From contig CP092871.1 in the NCBI GenBank assembly GCA_030710605.1, positions 64,747,887 through 64,811,886 of the forward strand: a stretch of DNA of 64,000 nt. The letters are read 5' to 3'. Positions within the stretch are counted from its first letter, which is position 1. Each line of letters opens with the position of its first letter. Source of the stretch: Cordylochernes scorpioides. Taxonomy: Eukaryota > Arthropoda > Arachnida > Pseudoscorpiones > Chernetidae. The position numbers and the translations under genes are program-made. This document shows, piece after piece, positions 9,854 to 19,019 of this stretch. Under the pieces are notes generated by a model that saw nothing but the letters and a program-made list of their open reading frames with translations, had not been told where the DNA came from and made no database searches.

Positions 9854-12800
9854 ATGGATAAGCTTAAAAGAGAAAGAACTCCCTTAAGGAATACTATAAC
9901 TCGTACCACAAATGAAATAAAATCAGGTCTAAGTCTAAAGGAAGTGGATATAATTTTAATAAGGGTCAAATTTGAAAGGTTAACCATTCTTAATGATAGA
10001 CTGATATTGATTGATGATAAAATAAAAGAGATCTTATTGGATGATCCGAGGTCCACAGAAGCTCAAATCAATGATGAGATGGAACTATGTGAGACTTATA
10101 GCCTACAAGTAGGAATTGTCGCACAGAAGGTGAAAGAATATGAGTCTAAATTGGCAGCACCCTGTGATGATAAAATGTCACAATCTAGCACTTCAGATGT
10201 TAAAAGACAAATTAAACTTCCAAAATTTGAACTAAAAAAGTATACAGATGAGCTAGAGGAATGGCTATCATGGTGGAGTCATTTTGAAAAAATACATTTA
10301 GATGAGTCACTGTCTGATGTTGATAAATTTGAATACTTAATACAATCCATGGTTGTTGGGTCAAAAGCCCACAGACTTGTGACTAGCTTCCCTCTTACCC
10401 AAAAGAATTACAACAAAGTCATTGGAGACTTAAAAGATAGGTTTGGAGACAGAGATATGCTGACTGAGTTGTATGTGCGCAAGCTTTTAAAGTTAGTCAT
10501 TGCCAGTGCCAGGTCTGAAAAAAGAACCTTGGCTCAACTTTATGATGATTTGGTTGCACATCTCCATTCTTTGGGATCTCTGGGAGTGGATACTAAGTCT
10601 GGGGGTGGTGCTTTCTTGTACCCGTTGGTGGAGTCAAGTTTGCCACTTGAACTTATCAAAATATGGCAACGTTCCCGTACACCTTTCAAAGAAAGAGATT
10701 ACTCTAAGATTGAAGAGGGAATTGAACATAGTGGGGCTAAAGCTTTTGATAAATTAGAGGGTCTGATAGAATTTTTAAAGCAGGAAGTTAAAAATGCAGA
10801 ACGCATTTCCTTTGTTGCTGAAGGATTTGAACCTTCCCTTCCTCTAAAACAGGGAAAGAGAGAAAATAATCCCCCTAAGATCCACACAGCGTCTGCATTA
10901 TTTGTTGGAAAGACCAACTTACCGTGTTTATTTTGTGACAAAGATAACCATCTTAGCCAAAACTGCTTTAAGGCAGCCAGGATGTTGGAATCAGACAGAT
11001 TAAAGAGGGTACAGGATGCGAAAGTTTGCTTTAAATGCTTGAGAAATAATCATTTGAAGAAGGATTGTAGATCTTTTGTAAGATGCAAGCGTTGCCAAGG
11101 AGCTCATTTTGAGATAATGTGCAGAGGAACCTCACATAGTCAGGAAAATTTAAATTGGAGGTCAGATAACAGATCTCACAATAGTTTAGCAGAGCAGAAT
11201 GAGGGGATCAGTGAGCCTGTAACAGCAATGGTGAATCAAGTATGCACAAATAATATCTCTTTAATGACTCTCATTGTAAAACTTAAAGGGCCGAAACGTT
11301 CCAAAATGGTAATAGTGCTTTTAGACTCTGGTAGTCAAAAATCTTACATCAGAAGGTCTCTAGCTAAGGAGTTAGACTTACCCAAGGTGGGAGAAGTCAA
11401 ATTGAATAAATTTTTGTTTGGAGGGCAAACCACAGGAGAAAAGGCTCATTCAATATTTTATTTCCAGTTGGACAATGTTGATGAGGGAAAGGCTTTCAAA
11501 ATGGAAGCGTTAGAGGAAACAATAATTTGTGGCAATATTTCACCCGTTGAAACAGGACCCAGGCAATGGGAATTGGATAAGAAAGGAATCACTTTGACCA
11601 AGGTAGACAATAATAACCCCGAGATAGACATCCTAATCGGTGGAGACTATTATGGGCAGCTTCTCACAGGAAAAATTGAACAACTGGCAGGAGGATTGAC
11701 CGCAATTCAAACAGTTCTTGGTTGGACTTTAATAGGTAATACCTCATCAGAGAGACCAGAGACAAGTGCTCAAATGGTTATCACCTTACTTACAACCCAA
11801 CAGAGAGTAGCGTCCTTATGGGAATTAGAAACAATAGGGATACGAGATCCTACAGAGGTCATCTCTGTGAAAGAGAAAAATGTTCTCATGCAAGAAAAGT
11901 TTCGTGAGAAAATCTGTCGAGGCCATGATGGACGTTATCTTGTATCTCTTCCATGGAAGGAAGGAATTGGGACGATACCTAATAACTTGGAAATAGCCAA
12001 AAGGCGCTTGGAGGCTATGACTCAAAAGTTGACACAAAAGGGTCAGTTTGTTCCTTATGATGAAGTCTTCCGATCCTGGTTCAGGGAAAACCTTATTGAA
12101 GAAGTTGACAGGGAAGACATCAGACCTACTGGACATTATCTACCACATCGCCCAATATATAAGGTTCAGAGTCAGACTACTCCTATTCGACCCGTTTACG
12201 ATGCATCATGTAAAGCAAGTAAGAGAAGTTTGTCTCTAAATGAATGTTTAGAAACTGGACCTAATCTGATTGAACTTTTACCTGAAATCCTGATAAGATT
12301 TAGGGAAAAGAAAATAGGAGCCATCGCTGACATCCGCAAAGCTTTTCAGACCATAGGTATAGATGAAAAGGAAAGAGATTATTTGCGATTTTTATGGTGG
12401 GATGAACAAGATCCTTCCAAGATACGGACATTGAGACACACCCGAGTGGTCTTCGGTTTAACCTGCAGTCCTTTCATCTTGGCCGCAGTGTTGAAATATC
12501 ATTTGGAGTCCATTGTGGATGATCGCAAACCTGTTGCAGATGTTCTGAAACGTTCATTCTATGTAGATAACTTGGTGTTCTCAGTTGATGAACCTGATGA
12601 ATTGGAACGTATCAGAGAGGTCGCTAACGATATAATGGATGAGGCCAAAATGACTTTAAGAGAATGGGAATATGGAGGTAGTAAAATTTTAGAAAATAAA
12701 GAGGATTCCAGGGTTTTAGGACTATATTGGAACAAAGAAAGAGATACCTTGAGGTGCCACATCCCACAAGACACCACTAAATACGGTGAAGTAACCAAAA

Positions 12801-13291
12801 GAACATTATTGTCCAATCTTCAAAAGTTTTTTGATCCTTTAGGATTTTACCAACCAATTTTTCTCATTCCCAAACTCTTGATGCAAAGAGCTTGGCTATT
12901 GAAACTGGGATGGGATCAACCACTTCCTACGGATATACAACAGGAATTCAAAAAATGGAGTGAGGAACTAGACCATGTAAAAAAACTTGAATTTCCTAGA
13001 TATGCGAGGGTGACCCGTTCTGAAAATCTAGAACTCCATGTCTTTGGAGATGCGAGCAAAAGGGCTTATGCAACAGTTGCCTTTTTGAGAAGTGTACAGG
13101 ATGGAATCGTTCACATCTCCTTGTTGGCCGCTAAAACCAGAGTTGCACCTTTAAAGTCTATTACCATACCTAGACTAGAGTTGCTGGCCTGTCTCCTAAG
13201 CGCTAGACTAGCAACTTCCATTGTCAGAGCTCTAGCCAGACCAATCAAGACTATCCTCAACAGCCTTGAGCTGGATCAGTACAAAGCATGA
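9854..13291 (+). CDS. BEL Gag-Pol: gag, protease, RT, RNase H
   Basis: The first ATG of the open frame is at 9854 (MDKLKRERTPLRN). Residues ~1-110 look coiled-coil-like and charged. A DUF1759-type Gag region follows (~118-210, IKLPKFELKKYTDELEEW). Zinc knuckles lie at ~359-410 (CLFCDKDNHLSQNC; CFKCLRNNHLKKDC; CKRCQGAHFEIMC). An A17-type aspartic protease motif (LLDSGSQKSYIRR) is at ~490. The reverse transcriptase spans ~770-930, with ADIRKAFQTIGI and the active-site motif YVDN near 902. A Pao-type region and an RNase H start (VFGDASKRAYA, ~1062) follow. The frame ends prematurely at 13291: coding similarity continues in another frame just downstream, so a small deletion or frameshift near 13260 truncates RNase H. 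The product would package and reverse-transcribe element RNA in cytoplasmic particles. Confidence 0.9.
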   Translation: MDKLKRERTPLRNTITRTTNEIKSGLSLKEVDIILIRVKFERLTILNDRLILIDDKIKEILLDDPRSTEAQINDEMELCETYSLQVGIVAQKVKEYESKLAAPCDDKMSQSSTSDVKRQIKLPKFELKKYTDELEEWLSWWSHFEKIHLDESLSDVDKFEYLIQSMVVGSKAHRLVTSFPLTQKNYNKVIGDLKDRFGDRDMLTELYVRKLLKLVIASARSEKRTLAQLYDDLVAHLHSLGSLGVDTKSGGGAFLYPLVESSLPLELIKIWQRSRTPFKERDYSKIEEGIEHSGAKAFDKLEGLIEFLKQEVKNAERISFVAEGFEPSLPLKQGKRENNPPKIHTASALFVGKTNLPCLFCDKDNHLSQNCFKAARMLESDRLKRVQDAKVCFKCLRNNHLKKDCRSFVRCKRCQGAHFEIMCRGTSHSQENLNWRSDNRSHNSLAEQNEGISEPVTAMVNQVCTNNISLMTLIVKLKGPKRSKMVIVLLDSGSQKSYIRRSLAKELDLPKVGEVKLNKFLFGGQTTGEKAHSIFYFQLDNVDEGKAFKMEALEETIICGNISPVETGPRQWELDKKGITLTKVDNNNPEIDILIGGDYYGQLLTGKIEQLAGGLTAIQTVLGWTLIGNTSSERPETSAQMVITLLTTQQRVASLWELETIGIRDPTEVISVKEKNVLMQEKFREKICRGHDGRYLVSLPWKEGIGTIPNNLEIAKRRLEAMTQKLTQKGQFVPYDEVFRSWFRENLIEEVDREDIRPTGHYLPHRPIYKVQSQTTPIRPVYDASCKASKRSLSLNECLETGPNLIELLPEILIRFREKKIGAIADIRKAFQTIGIDEKERDYLRFLWWDEQDPSKIRTLRHTRVVFGLTCSPFILAAVLKYHLESIVDDRKPVADVLKRSFYVDNLVFSVDEPDELERIREVANDIMDEAKMTLREWEYGGSKILENKEDSRVLGLYWNKERDTLRCHIPQDTTKYGEVTKRTLLSNLQKFFDPLGFYQPIFLIPKLLMQRAWLLKLGWDQPLPTDIQQEFKKWSEELDHVKKLEFPRYARVTRSENLELHVFGDASKRAYATVAFLRSVQDGIVHISLLAAKTRVAPLKSITIPRLELLACLLSARLATSIVRALARPIKTILNSLELDQYKA

Positions 13292-13887
13292 ATGGAGCAT
13301 TTTTGTTTCCAATCGAGTTAATGAGACAGAAGCAGTACCAATATAGATGATTGGAGATTTGTACCAGGTACACTCAATCCTGCTGACCTACCCTCGAGAG
13401 GTTGCTACGCACCACAATTCATTTTGTCTAAATGGTGGGAGGGACCCCAGTGGTTGAGAGAATCAGAGGACAAATGGCCAAAACAAAAGCCAATTCCAAA
13501 TGAATAACAAGTTTTAGAAGAGAAAAAAGGAACGGTGGTACAAAACACTATTGTACAAAATAGGACATTTTGGTATATAAGTAAATTTTCTTCATATAAG
13601 GCGAATCTGAGAGTGCTAGCTTGGGTGCTTCGATTCATCAAAATACTTAAAAGAGAAGATATACAAGATAAAACATTATCTACGCACGAAGTAGTCCAAG
13701 CCGAAAAGGTGCTTATCCGATTAGTTCAAAGAGACAGTCTAGGGAAGGGACAGATTAGCCACCTAAAAACCAAGGTACAATCAGATGGGCTTATGTATAT
13801 AGAGACCAAACTTTTGTACGATCAGAGTCCTGAATAATTCAGGAAACCAGTGCTCTTACCTTATGATCATCCAATAACAGAACAACT
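13262..13887 (+). pseudogene. BEL pol, broken RNase H-to-integrase linker
   Basis: Coding similarity continues here in a frame different from the upstream ORF (TALSWISTKHEWSIFVSN, then [19 protein letters not shown]). In-frame stops lie near 13341, 13505 and 13836. The second phrase is the usual end of a Pao RNase H region before the integrase. The breaks show that the polyprotein cannot be made in one piece from this copy. Confidence 0.8.
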
Positions 13888-15105
13888 GTGATTAGAGAAA
13901 CACATTCAAATAATTGCCATGCTGGCGTTCATTTTTTACTTTCCAAATTGAGAGAAAAATTCTGGATTTTAAAAGCGAGAAAGACAATTAAAAGAGTTGT
14001 GAGAGGATGCATCATTTGTAGAAGACATGCAGAGAAGGCCAATACTATACCTTGTGCCCCTCTGCCCAAGGACAGGTTATTCATGGGTAGACCCTTTGAG
14101 GTAACAGGTGTTGATCTTATGGGTCCTCTCTATCTTAAAAATGGCCAGAAAATTTGGATAACCTTATTCACCTGCGCTGTCTACAGAGCAGTTCATTTGG
14201 AGCTGGTGGAAGGTTTGGATGCGACAAACTTTATTATGGCATTGGAACGGTTTATACACAGGAGAGGGAGACCAGTTAAGATTTACAGTGACAATGGAAC
14301 CAATTTTAAAAGGACCAATAGACTCTTTACCAATTTGAACTGGGACAAAATAGCCAGGTATTCGTGTGACAAACAAATTCGATGGATATTTATTCCTCCT
14401 TCTGCACCATGGTGGGAAGGATGGTGGGAACGGTTAGTACGACTGGTGAAAGATCTTTTGAGAAGAACATTAGGCACTAATAGAGTAAATTATATCCAGT
14501 TAGAAACTTTGATTTGTCATGTGGAGGCGATTATAAATACAAGACCTCTTACCTACATTTCTGAAACAGAAGATGATTTGATACCTATCACTCCACAAAT
14601 GTTTATCCAAAATAATTTTGGCTCATTTGATGAAAGTCATGAACTAAGTCCTGATAATACCAGACAACACTTTCGAAAGTTACAGCAGATTAAGAAAGAA
14701 CTGAAGGAAAGATTCCACAAGGAATACCTCGCCATGCTCGTACAAAAGGGGAATGAAACAGAGGGTAGAAGGTTTCTTCCAGGCGAAGTTGTGCTGATTG
14801 GTCGAGATGATCAAAAAATAATATTCTGGCCACTAGGCAGAATCTTGGAACTGTACCCCGGGAAGGATGGCAGAGAACGTGTAGCTAGAGTTAGGACTGC
14901 TACGGGTGAATTTGTAAGACCGTTAAAGAGACTTTTCTCTTTGGAACTTGGCTCTGATATTTCCAGGGAGGTGAGATTACCTAAGACAGAAGGGATCAAA
15001 GCCCAGGAGATATCAACAGATGGAGAACAGTCAATTTTAACTAGGTCTGGAAGAGAAGTGAAAAAACCTACGAGATTGGGGGTGTACACCAATAATCTTT
15101 CCTAA
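13888..15105 (+). CDS. BEL integrase (C-terminal part of Pol)
   Basis: The frame is open from about 13840. There is no natural start here because integrase is normally cleaved from a polyprotein; the annotated first codon is a GTG. A zinc-binding HHCC region (HSNNCHAGVHF then CIICRRH) precedes a DDE catalytic core: VDLMGPLYL holds the first Asp, IYSDNGTNFK the second, and PWWEGWWERLVR the glutamate. All three residues are present. A C-terminal segment with FLPGEVVLIGRDD resembles the GPY/F-like module. The last ~11 codons read into the 3' LTR (which starts at 15072) and stop at 15103-15105, so LTR sequence encodes the tail. Separated from gag-pol by frame damage, it cannot be expressed normally. 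Confidence 0.85.
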   Translation: MIRETHSNNCHAGVHFLLSKLREKFWILKARKTIKRVVRGCIICRRHAEKANTIPCAPLPKDRLFMGRPFEVTGVDLMGPLYLKNGQKIWITLFTCAVYRAVHLELVEGLDATNFIMALERFIHRRGRPVKIYSDNGTNFKRTNRLFTNLNWDKIARYSCDKQIRWIFIPPSAPWWEGWWERLVRLVKDLLRRTLGTNRVNYIQLETLICHVEAIINTRPLTYISETEDDLIPITPQMFIQNNFGSFDESHELSPDNTRQHFRKLQQIKKELKERFHKEYLAMLVQKGNETEGRRFLPGEVVLIGRDDQKIIFWPLGRILELYPGKDGRERVARVRTATGEFVRPLKRLFSLELGSDISREVRLPKTEGIKAQEISTDGEQSILTRSGREVKKPTRLGVYTNNLS

Positions 15106-16011
15106 TTAAGATTTTTTTTTTTTTTTTGTATTCCCATACAAAAAGGTCGGAGTATGTTAAAAATAGATAATTTATAATTGTATGCTTTATAGATTTTCCC
15201 CTATTATTATTATGTATATATATTTTTATTTTATTTTTGTTGCCTCTTTCTCTTAATGGGTGGAAAGGAATAAAGAATGGAAGGAGCAAAATTTGTAAAC
15301 AAACAAGACATCGCCCCCCCATCCCATGCGCGAGCACCTATGCGCGGTGACGGGGAGAAAAAAGAAGAAAGGACAAACGGCAGCACCGGGGAAATACGAG
15401 CTCTCGGAAATATGAGCTCCCTGCCTCCGAAGGAATGAGTAACCACGTGTGAATGAAACAAAGAAGAGAACGCGAAGAGCGTCGTTATAGAATTGCGCAC
15501 CAATTAAGTGGGTTGCGATATAGTTTCCTGTTAAGGAACAGAAGAATTAATCTGGAAAATTATCTCAAGTGAAGAATTATTTCAAGTGAACTCTTGATCA
15601 AATTTATCGACAGAATTGAAAACAAGATTTGTTTTTTTTTTACAAAACGGAAGCTTAGATAAGTATTTGCAAACTTTGTTTGAAAAAGATTTTGCCTTTC
15701 CACCCCTAGTTATTTTGCTCTCTACATTATTTGTTTGTATGTATATTTAACTTGTATCACTTGTTTTGTTTATTCTAATTTTAAATATATCTAACCTTTT
15801 GGCCAATTTGATTTTTTATCACCCTTTTTATCTGTTTATTTATTTTTATTGTCCAGTCTCTCTCTCATTTTTGATAAGCAAAATAAAATATATATTTAGG
15901 CCATTTTTGTTTGATTGTATTTCTACAACTTGTGCAAACACAACTGGTGAATCTCTATTTTCAATCTGGGTAAGATTGACCTTCCCCACATTTATTTTTT
16001 CAAATTCAACA
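15072..16011 (+). repeat. BEL 3' LTR
   Basis: This 940-bp copy is uninterrupted. It contains GC-richer promoter-like DNA around 15310-15500 and an AATAAA-type signal near 15885. It differs from the 5' LTR mainly in lengths of T-runs and a few small indels. The GATGC duplication follows at 16012-16016. Confidence 0.88.
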
Positions 16012-16016
16012 GATGC

Positions 16017-16389
16017 CTCGTTTGAATCCGGGTAGAGGTCCAGGAGGGTTGCCTCACCTGGAAGTAGGTCTGGGTGGCCAACCGGAGTTTCCTGAAGAGC
16101 TCCAGGGGTTGGCGCGTCAGGTAGCTAGGCAACCTGAGCAACTTTTCGGGGGTGGTCACGAGGGCTTCGTCCACTTCCGGTCGTAGGCCTGGAAGAATTG
16201 GTGGGAGACGTAGGTTCCATCGAAGGGGGGGATGTCCGCTTCCGCGTGTTGGGTCGACCCCACCTGTGCCAGCACGGCGGTCAACTGCAGGAGAACCTCC
16301 GCCAGGGTGCGTGTCGGTTCTATTTCGGGCACGGAAGTGGCCTGTCCATCCTCCCTATTCGCGTCTTTTTCTCGCTCGTCTTCCATCAT
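16017..16389 (-). pseudogene. minus-strand gag retroelement, proximal half
   Basis: The ATG at 16389 starts MMEDEREKDANREDGQ, followed by a leucine-rich helix and a Gag-like phrase (IPPFDGTYVSHQFFQAYD). A frameshift near 16170 moves reading into the frame that contains EALVTTPEKLLRLPSYLTR. The frame is then cut at 16017 by the BEL element and resumes at 7563. Removing BEL and one GATGC would place the two Gag parts next to each other. It is the 5' end of the old minus-strand element. Confidence 0.65.
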
Positions 16390-16565
16390 ATCCTGTCGAC
16401 TCTCTATAATAACCCGTTTGAATCCTGTCGACTCTCTGTAGGATATGTGTTTACCTTGTCGGTTTGCTTTTGAATCCTGTCGACTCTCTGTAGGATAAGG
16501 TTGTCGTTATGTATATCCTGTCGACTCTCTGTAGGATACTTATTGAGTTGTGTAAGAACCTATCG
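16383..16565 (-). repeat. leader repeats with AGAGTCGACAGGAT motif
   Basis: Four to five imperfect copies of a ~45-75-bp unit (minus strand: CTACAGAGAGTCGACAGGAT) lie directly upstream of the minus-strand gag start. The same 12-base core follows the LTR-like repeat at 5488 and occurs at both ends of the solo LTR at 53.7-54.7 kb. That links these three retroelements as one family group. Confidence 0.6.
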
Positions 16566-17190
16566 ACTCACTGTAATAACCCGTTTGAATCTTGTTGAGT
16601 CCTGGTGAATTGTTGAATCCTATGTCGGATTATGTTGAATTGGTGAATTGGGTGGTTGGGTGAACTTTATTGGATTGGTGATTGATGGCGCAGTCTTGGT
16701 CGAATGGTGGGTTTCCACAGTGGAATAATGAGCACACCTAGATGGGATAGAAAATATACCTTGTGAAAGGGAGTGTGATGAGACTGGAGGAGGTACTTGG
16801 CCTTTCACATGATGGAGCGGACACTACCTTTGTTGGAGCCTAAGTTGAGCACACCTTGCTTCTAGCACGGTCACCTACCTTCCTTTTCACTTCTTGTCCG
16901 AGATCATCGGCATTAACTCTCTCGACTTCTCATTGGTGGAGATCCTTCCACGTGCTCTCTGATGATTCGCTATCAGTTGGTAATGCTTAAAGGTGATTGG
17001 TTGTTGATTTGTCATGCTTAACTGTGATTGGCTTAGTACCTCCATTGTTGCCATGATTACAATCTTCTAGGAATAAGAAGGTCTTTGAACTTAAGTTTTA
17101 TGGGTCCTGGGCAGTGACCTTTACTTCCTGGATGATGCAATCCTGTTAATTGTTATTCCCTTTTCGCGAAGCCTAACTTTTTTTAAATCT
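16566..17190 (-). repeat. probable LTR of the minus-strand gag element
   Basis: GC-richer sequence upstream of the minus-strand gag and its leader repeats. On the minus strand it contains CAATAAAGTT-type signals, as an LTR would. I could not define its outer edge or a target duplication. Confidence 0.35.
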
Positions 17191-17559
17191 TTTGAGGATA
17201 CATTGCATAGATTGTGGTGGAGTTACATATTGCTATATACAGATTAATACATATAAAGCAAAGTAGTTATATAATCTATATAGATAATACCGTAACAGAG
17301 TTTTCCATTGTAAAGTCCTGAGCTATCTCCTCCGAAGATTCAGAACTACACATAACGATCTATATACCAAAATTTTCGTTATTTTTTTCTTCGTATGATA
17401 GGCCTGTTTTTATTTTCCTAATGTTAACAGTTATTTTTATTTTTTAATTTAATCTATTTTACAATCGTAGATTTTTTGCATTTATCATCAACAATTCCTT
17501 TGTTTTGAAATGCGTTCTTTTGTCTTATTACCTTTTACTAATTTATAATATATATTTGA

Positions 17560-18420
17560 TATATATATACATTTGATTATGATTATAATTTGTAAGTACT
17601 TTGTTATAGTTTTTCATTTAAATAGAGCTCAATTTTTGTGTATGTTTTCTATTTGCAGTATCTTTCCTAATGTCTTTGGCAACGTTTTTTTTTCTCATAA
17701 ATAGGCTGAGGTTATATTATTTTTCGAATTGTAGATTGAATTATTACTTTTATTCTATAATAATTATCTTTTATAAGTGTTTGTTATAGTTTTTCATTTG
17801 AATTTAGCATAATTTTTGTATCTGGTTATCTTTTTTGGCATCTTTTCATCTCTCTTTGGCATCTTTTTTTTTCTCATTAATAAGACCTAATCCAAATAAT
17901 TTAATAGTGTGTGACGTTTTTTTTTATTAAATTATTTGGATTAGGTCTTAATTTCTTTTATTAATTTGTTATAGTTTTTCATTTGAATTTAGCTCCATTT
18001 TTGTGTCTTATTTACTTTTTTGCAGTGTCTTTCATAATGCCTGATTTGATTACTTGATCTGTTATAGTTTTCATTTGAATTTAGCTCCATTTTTGTGTCT
18101 GATTTTCTTTTTTGCAGTATCTTTCATAATGCCTGATTTGATTATTTGATCTGTTATAGTTTTTCATTTGAATTTAGCTCCATTTTTGTGTCTGTCTTTT
18201 TTTTTCTTCTCATAAATAGGCTGATGCTGTATTTGTGTACTCAATTGTTGCTTTTTGTGTCTGGTTTCTTTTTTGCAGTATTTTTTTGGAATCCTTTTTT
18301 TTTCATCAATTGTTTCCTCACATGCTTGGAATTTTCTTTTTATGCCTGTCCTGGCTTTCAGTTTTATAGTTTTTCTCTGCTTGGTTCTTATTTTACCTTT
18401 TTTTTCAGCGTCTTCTGTCA
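17560..18420 (+). repeat. tandem repeats resembling intron ends
   Basis: About five imperfect units of ~90-100 bp share TGTTATAGTTTTTCATTTG and a polypyrimidine run ending TTTTTTGCAG, followed by TATCTTTCATAATGCCTGA. Each unit therefore looks like a splice acceptor followed by an ATG. The array leads into the basic frame at 18421. Confidence 0.5.
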
Positions 18421-18516
18421 TGCCTCGAAAAGGCCGTGGAAGACTCACTCCCCTAACCGCTAGGCGTGCTAATATGACTCGCCGCAGACACAAAACCCCA
18501 ATTGCTATTTCTCTTG
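18421..18516 (+). pseudogene. exon-like fragment encoding a basic N-terminus
   Basis: After TTTTTTTTCAGCG (acceptor-like) an ATG opens MPRKGRGRLTPLTARRANM, continuing RRRHKTP before running into AT-rich sequence. Short Arg/Lys-rich starts of this kind are common in Helitron-encoded proteins, and the fragment lies inside Helitron-like DNA, so it may be a relic of the autonomous partner's first coding exon. That link is inference; I see no conserved catalytic part. Confidence 0.3.
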
Positions 18517-18631
18517 TTTACTTTTTTACCAATGCCTATAATTTTTCACCTGAAAGATTTTTTATTTTATTTGTTATTCAATAAACTATTATCACTTATT
18601 TTTGGTCTTCTTTTTATTTACTTATTTTACT

Positions 18632-18945
18632 GGGGGTTGGTGAAAGGATGGTCTAAGCCGTTGGTTTTCGACCGCTACGACCCGGGTTCGATTCCCGCAT
18701 TGGGCACTTTTTTCTGAAAAAATAAAAAAAAATGCTCCAATGGCTTCTGATTCTTGCAAAAGTCCAACCCCACCAGCAAGCGCAAGTAATCAAACGGGGC
18801 TCTGGCACATTTGTACATGCAAAGTCGAACTGCTTTTCACATGTTTAGACATGTGGTGTACTTACAGTAAAAACAGTCGCCTACTCTACCCACCATGATT
18901 ATCAAGGCCTGTACCACGTGTACTAGGGATAAGCAAAAAAAAATA
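18632..18945 (+). mobile_element. tRNA-headed SINE, copy 1
   Basis: The head resembles a tRNA 3' half (CGACCCGGGTTCGATTCCCGC, perfect B-box) with an A-box-like TGGTCTAAGCCG upstream and TTGGGCAC at its end. The body (AAATGCTCCAATGGCT through CAGTAGTCGCC-like and CCACCATGA) recurs at 58.4 kb and 61.3 kb in the same orientation. It ends in an A-rich tail. Transcription by RNA polymerase III from the internal boxes is expected; mobilisation would need a LINE partner not seen here. Confidence 0.75.
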
Positions 18946-19019
18946 TATTTTACTCATTGATCTATACATACAATTATTTGCATACAATTATATACATACA
19001 GTTTTCTACATTTTTGCGC

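Larger units (their letters stand above)
7569..16011 (+). mobile_element. BEL/Pao LTR retrotransposon
   Basis: A nearly complete element has two LTRs (7569-9799, enlarged by a nested mariner; 15072-16011, 940 bp), a leader at 9800-9853, a gag-protease-RT-RNase H frame at 9854-13291, a damaged stretch at 13262-13887 and an integrase frame at 13888-15105. Target duplications GATGC flank it. The domain order, peptidase A17-type protease, YVDN reverse transcriptase and HHCC/DDE integrase fit BEL/Pao. The element interrupted an older minus-strand gag element. Its pol is broken by a frameshift and two stops, so it cannot move without help. Confidence 0.92.

Noticed and set aside
18146..18584. Phe/Ser-rich open frames of ~100 codons
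   Set aside because: They arise from T-rich tandem repeats; codon content is low-complexity and changes frame between copies.
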